NCBI RefSeq assembly: GCF_000281045.1 | Contig: NW_008246084.1 | Location: forward strand, 408,411 to 472,410 | DNA from: Saprolegnia diclina VS20 | Taxonomy: Eukaryota > Oomycota > Saprolegniomycetes > Saprolegniales > Saprolegniaceae | Direction: 5' to 3' | Length of the DNA: 64,000 nucleotides | Shown here: positions 59,644 to 64,000 of the stretch, piece by piece | Numbering within the stretch: position 1 is the stretch's first letter | Layout: every line of letters begins with the position of its first letter | The notes under the pieces: model-generated | Seen by the model: the letters and a program-made list of their open reading frames with translations, nothing else | The model's database searches: none | Told to the model about the DNA's origin: nothing | Translations under genes and position numbers: made by a program

Positions 59644-62600
59644 ATGGTCGACGCAGCGAGACCGGCGACGAAGTCGGACGTCAACATCTGGGCGGCGACG
59701 GTCGCCAACGACTATGCAACCGTTGAGCGTCTCCTTCGCGATGGCGTCGCAGCGAACGAGCGCAACTCGCTCGGTGAGACCGCGCTGCACCTCGCGGGTA
59801 CGGCCGGCCACGCCGTTCGACGCTCACTGCGATGACCGTAGCCTCGCGCGGGTACGACGACCTCCTGAGCCTCTTGCTGCGCCACGGCGGTAGTCCGCAT
59901 CTGCACGACAAGGTATGCCTGCGAGGCCATTGCTTCGATCGCCGCATCGTGCCGCATAGGAGTCGGGCTACACGCCATTGCATCGGAGCCTCCTCCACGA
60001 CCACATCAACAGTACTGCGATGCCATCACGTTCGTAGCGTGTGTTTATGCTCTACGCTAGCCTCCTTGCTCTTGCTCAACGCCGGCGCGCACTTGACGGT
60101 CGAAGAAAGCAGCGCGGTCGTCGATCACGATGGCCTAGCGCCCATGGACCTCCTCTCGACCAAGCTCAGCGCGACGTACCCGCATCAGTTGGCTTCTGCG
60201 CGGGGTGGTGAAATCTACACATTTGGCAAAGTCGACTTCCAGGTACCTCGTATGTGACGCGCCGTCGTCGCATCACAGCGCGTCGTAGCTCGGGTACCAC
60301 CTGCCGCACGGCGACGAGCAAGTGATGCCACGCCGGGTCAAGTTGCCACCGCAGACGGACATTGTCCAGGTCGCCGCCGCGCGCTACCACACGCTGGTCG
60401 TCTCGTCGTCCGGCGACTGCTTCTCGTGGGGGTTTGGAAAAGGCGGTCGGCTCGGCACCGGCACCGAGTTCAAGTAAGCTTCCAGTGTCATTCCACTGGA
60501 TGTTACAGTGTCTTGGTAGCTGCATCCACCCAGTGCCCGTGCATTTTCCGCAGCGCGCCGTGCTCAAGGTGGCTGCCGGCGAAAACCACTCGCTCGCGCT
60601 CACCACCGGCGGCCAAGTCGACACTGCGACCACTACGTTCGTATGGCCTCATGCGAGCGTTGTGTAGCTCTTTTCGTGGGGCTCCAACAGCTTTGGCCAG
60701 GTAAATTGACAACTTGTCTGCATTCGTGACCGCTGCGTAGCTCGGGTTCCCGCTGAAACTCACGTCGGCCGCGAGTCGGCTCTCGCCCAAGCGCATCGAT
60801 GCCTTCAAAGGCGTCGTCGTCGTCGATATCGCCGCGTCGTCCGTCCACTCGGTCGCCCTCACCGAGTCGGGTCATGTGTTTACGTGGGGCAGCAACAAGA
60901 AAGGGCAGCTCGGCCGCAAGGTGCAAATCTGTGATGGGACGGTCGTATTGATACATTGATAGGACGGGTTTGGGACCGATCAAGGCTTTTCGTCGCCCAA
61001 GCGCGTCGACGCGCTATTGCCCAATCATGCGCACTCGGCGGTGCTCGGCGACGTCACGCACGTTGCCGCCGTCAAGGTCCTACTACGTCGCGTCATGACG
61101 ACAAGTTGTCTGAAGTTTGTGCGCAGGTGGCCGTGTCGTGCAACCACACGTGCGTCGTCCTCAACGTCGAGAAGGAAACGTCCGCGATTGTGCAAGGCCA
61201 AGTGTGGCAGTGGGGCTACAACGCCTACTTTCCGTCCCAAGTCTTGCTGCGGCACGTCGCCAAGGAGAGCCGGCTCCGGCAGCACCACCACAACCTCTGG
61301 GTCCCGCGCTGCCAGCAGCACGCGATCAGCATCGCCGACATCTCGTGCGCGGCGCAACACTCGATCGGTCTCAGCACGGCCGGCAATGTCTACACGTGGG
61401 GCCATGGCCCCGGCGTCCAAACCCCGAGCATCAACTACGTCCAACTCGCCCACCGCGCGGTGAGCGTCTGTGCCGCCAAAGAGCACTGCGCCGTCGTATT
61501 GGCGACCGGCGATGTGTACACGTGGGGCTGCGGCTCTCTCGGTCAAATCTGCGCGCGTCTCTTCGTTCAGCACTCAATGGACGGTGTAGGTCACGAAGGC
61601 CGCAACTGGCAGCCCGTGCCGAAGCGCGTGCCAAGGCTCAAGCGCGCGTCCGCCGTCGCCGCCGGGCCCCAGCACACGGTGGTTCTTGTGGCGCCCGACC
61701 GCCCGCAACTGGTGCCACCGGCAAACGAGGAGCTGCCGACACTGGCGTCGCTCTGTGAACAGTCGCTCGCGGCCCAGCTCTCGCTCGAGACGGTTGTCAA
61801 GACGTACAACCACGCCGACGCGATTTACGCCACGGCGCTCGTGAGCGTCTGCAACGAGTTTGCGCGGCGCAACTTTGACGCAGTGCTCGACATGGCCAAG
61901 GACCTCGAAGAGTTTCCCATTTACCTCGACGAAGAGACCGCGCCGAGGGCGAGTGCAGCCGACGCCTTGACACCGCGCGCGCCAAGCAAGTCGATGCGCA
62001 TGCCAGGCGCGACCATGGCACCGCATGAAGTCGAGAAGCGTCTCCGTACGCTCGGCAAGCGGCTGCGACAGATCGACGACCTCGAGAAACTGGCTACCTG
62101 GACCGACGCCCAAGCGGAAAAGTTGGCCCGCAAGCCGTTCATTCTCGACGAGATCGACATACTGGAGCGCCACTTGGAGAAGGTCCGGGCGACGCCTCCG
62201 CCACCACCACCCGTCGCGTCGCCAGAGATCACCGTCGCGGATGCCTCCGAGATCCCGGACGTCGTCGATACGAGGCCAGTGGCCTATGCCCCGTCGCCCG
62301 AGGTTGTCATTGTGGATCCGGTGCCAACGCTCAAGGGCAAGCGAGAGTCACCAAGAGAAAAGGCGTCCAAAGCCCATCACCCGACAGAGATGGCGGCTCG
62401 CAAGCCAACAAAAGAAGCTCGCAAGACAGAGCCAAAGGCCAAGAAGACCAAAACCAAGTTTGTGCCACTCGATACGTTCTTGTTGTCGACGCCGGCGCCG
62501 CCTCCGATGCCCAAGGCCGTCGTGGCTCCCGTGTGGAACAGCCCACCACAGCATCGACCTATCAATGCACCGAGTACTCCCGCCGCCAAGAGCGGCCCGA

Positions 62601-63030
62601 CGTTTGCGCTCGAGGCCTTTGTAAAGACCAAAGGACCCAAAAAACCGGCGCCCAAGCAGCAGTCGCCCATGTGGGGGGCAGTACCAGCGCCTGTCGCCGT
62701 GCCGTCGCTCACGGCCATCCAGGTACTCCCAATGTCCGAGCAATCTTATATCTATATTGTACGTAGAGCTCGCAAGTTGTCGAAGTGACGCAAACGTGGA
62801 ACCTCAAAGAAAACTCGTGGGGCCTCTGTCAAGAGGAGAACGTCAAGCTCGAGGACGTCCAGACGCTCGCCCTCATCGAGAAGCTGCTCGCCGAAGACGC
62901 TGCGGCCTTGGCCGCCATGCAACAACAACATCAACCTCGACCCAAGACGACCAGTACCCACCGATCCAAGACCAAGGCGAATGCATTTCGAACGAGTAAG
63001 AAGGCTAGTACGTCGACGCAAGCGGCCTAG
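59644..63030 (+). CDS. Ankyrin-RCC1 protein, IBTK-like
   Basis: Twelve exons: 59644-59797, 59842-59912, 59960-60011, 60061-60242, 60289-60473, 60520-60616, 60668-60700, 60741-60920, 60963-61076, 61127-61541, 61590-62722, 62767-63030; 959 aa, introns 40-51 nt. Ankyrin repeats come first (VERLLRDGVAANERNSLGET, LLSLLLRHGGSPHLHDK, YTPLHRSLLH). RCC1 blades follow from about residue 150 (IYTFGKVD, CFSWGFGKGGRLGTG, LFSWGSNSFGQLG, VFTWGSNKKGQLG, VYTWGCGSLG). Next is a BACK-like helical segment (LASLCEQSLAAQLSLETVV) without a clear BTB domain, then a Lys/Pro-rich tail. In animals IBTK is a CUL3 adaptor. Its TAG stop overlaps that of the convergent gene. Confidence 0.8.
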
Positions 63031-64000
63031 TTGTCGTCGCTGGACGCTTGCGCCGCGAGGGCTTCCATGGACGTCCGGACGACCTTGATGAACGCGTCGC
63101 GCTGCTGCACTTCGTACGAGTTTTGCTTTTGAGTCTGGTCGTCGACCTTGTAATAGAGCGTGACCATGAGCGCATTCTTCTTCATGCACGTCATGCGCGC
63201 AATGTGGCTCAGAGGGTGGCAGCTGCGGACGCTCGTGACGCCTTCGTAGACCTTGTCGGGTCGGAGCACGAGAATGTGGTCCTCGGCGAGCACCACGTGC
63301 CGCGGCACCATCGCGGTCGCGCCGCCTTTGACCTTCTTCTTGTAGCATGAAAAGAGCGGCGACGACACCAGCGGCAGCAACTGGTGCATACGCAGCTGCA
63401 TGCCCTTCTTCAAACCGCTCACGCCGCCCTTCTCGATGACATGCTCGACGATCGCCACGCTGCCATCGCCTTCGTCATCCCCGCCGTCCGCCGCGCCCAC
63501 AAAGTCATCGGCCTCTTCGTCCTCGTCGTCGTCAATCGAAAAGACGGCTTCCGTCGCGGTCGATGGCGCAGGCTTCTTGCTGCTCGGCGAAATCATTACG
63601 GGCGGCGACGTCGGGGCGTTGCTCATGGTCGCCGATGCTTCAAGGGGCCCGATCGTCGCTGCGATCGACGTCGCTGCCTTCTTGACGTACGTGACCGGGT
63701 TCAAGGCCGAGTCGCGCTTCACCGCCGCGTCCACGACCGACCGCATCGAGTTCATGCTCGGCATGTTGAGCTCGTTCAAGTGCAGATGCGCCTTGGCGTC
63801 CGAGAGCTTGCCGCCGAGGTCCATCGACTCTTTTTTCTTCATCATCCAGTTCTTACTGTCCTTGAAGGCTCCCGACATGAGCGACGAGCCCGGCACGGCG
63901 TTGAGGGTCTTGCCACTCACGGCCGTCAGCGTCTTCCCGCTGTCCTTGAGCGCGCTTGTCATCGATGAAAAGTACGACGAGGACGACGGGGACGTCACGC
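63027..64000 (-). CDS. Partial gene with PH-like C-terminal region, runs off the right edge
   Basis: The frame is open to the window end, so the start is missing; at least 323 aa are visible. The N-terminal visible part is Ser/Lys/Ala-rich with repeats of SGKTL, followed by an acidic DDDEDEEADD stretch. The last ~130 residues look like a PH-like beta-barrel (KKGMQLRMHQLLPLVSSPLF, MVPRHVVLAEDHILVLRPDK, LSHIARMTCMKKNALMVTLYY) ending in an amphipathic helix (RDAFIKVVRTSMEALAAQ). I do not know the family; a membrane-lipid or protein-binding role is an inference from the fold-like pattern. It is tail-to-tail with the IBTK-like gene. Confidence 0.6.
   Translation of the reverse strand, partial: VTSPSSSSYFSSMTSALKDSGKTLTAVSGKTLNAVPGSSLMSGAFKDSKNWMMKKKESMDLGGKLSDAKAHLHLNELNMPSMNSMRSVVDAAVKRDSALNPVTYVKKAATSIAATIGPLEASATMSNAPTSPPVMISPSSKKPAPSTATEAVFSIDDDEDEEADDFVGAADGGDDEGDGSVAIVEHVIEKGGVSGLKKGMQLRMHQLLPLVSSPLFSCYKKKVKGGATAMVPRHVVLAEDHILVLRPDKVYEGVTSVRSCHPLSHIARMTCMKKNALMVTLYYKVDDQTQKQNSYEVQQRDAFIKVVRTSMEALAAQASSDDN

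Noticed and set aside
1-64000. Transposons, virus-like elements or retroelements
   Set aside because: No reverse transcriptase, integrase, transposase, capsid-like frame, long terminal repeats or terminal inverted repeats with target duplications were recognised on either strand.

Overview
This window is nuclear DNA of a eukaryote, most likely a saprolegnialean oomycete (Saprolegnia, Achlya, Aphanomyces or a close relative). Nearly every gene has GC-rich third positions. Introns are about 40-60 nt, usually starting gtacg and ending tag, and exons can be as short as about 32 nt. Intergenic gaps are short. Start codons are often preceded by a TCATTTT-type initiator like the oomycete core promoter. 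Flagellar genes (a radial spoke RSP3 homologue and a CFAP20-family gene) fit an organism with swimming zoospores. I saw no tRNA, rRNA, CRISPR array, virus-like element or transposon.

Layout. 0.4-6.7 kb: a five-exon UBR-type N-recognin ubiquitin ligase. 6.7-9.4 kb (minus): a 13-exon gene that resolves into FHA, CHAT-like and STAND P-loop NTPase regions, the CHAT region lacking its catalytic His and Cys. 10-16 kb: an unknown protein, a CFAP20-family protein, a polyglutamine SSXT-type coactivator, NAA38 (LSM fold), a p24 cargo receptor and a probable mitochondrial protein. 16.6-20.1 kb: an intronless P4-ATPase flippase. 20.4-25 kb: a decayed and an intact member of an LRR/F-box-like family flanking a PLD3-like phospholipase D. 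25-27.7 kb: an SNM1/PSO2 DNA cross-link repair nuclease. 28-33.2 kb: two tandem membrane-anchored LEA2-like proteins and a receptor-like pseudokinase.

33.6-47 kb: an LtrA-type membrane protein, a 1.8-kb gene-free stretch, a heat-shock-factor-type transcription factor, an acidic nuclear-looking protein with a 21-bp minisatellite, a dysferlin/PDZ-like protein, an ankyrin-family pseudogene, a DUF924 protein and a large membrane protein with a disordered N-terminus. 47.8-55 kb: KDEL receptor, a BioD-like/DRTGG P-loop protein, a SET-domain protein and a divergent membrane-anchored homoserine-dehydrogenase-like protein. 55.6-64 kb: a TauE/SafE exporter, RSP3, an ankyrin/RCC1 (IBTK-like) protein and a partial gene running off the right edge.

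The neighbours do not form one pathway; this is a typical compact eukaryotic neighbourhood with several divergent promoter pairs and convergent tails. The least expected item is the FHA-CHAT-STAND gene, a domain set that would suit phospho-peptide-gated NTPase signalling. Exon models were made by hand from splice consensus plus frame continuity. Where I give exon lists the summed length is a multiple of three and the reading frame is open, but none has transcript support.
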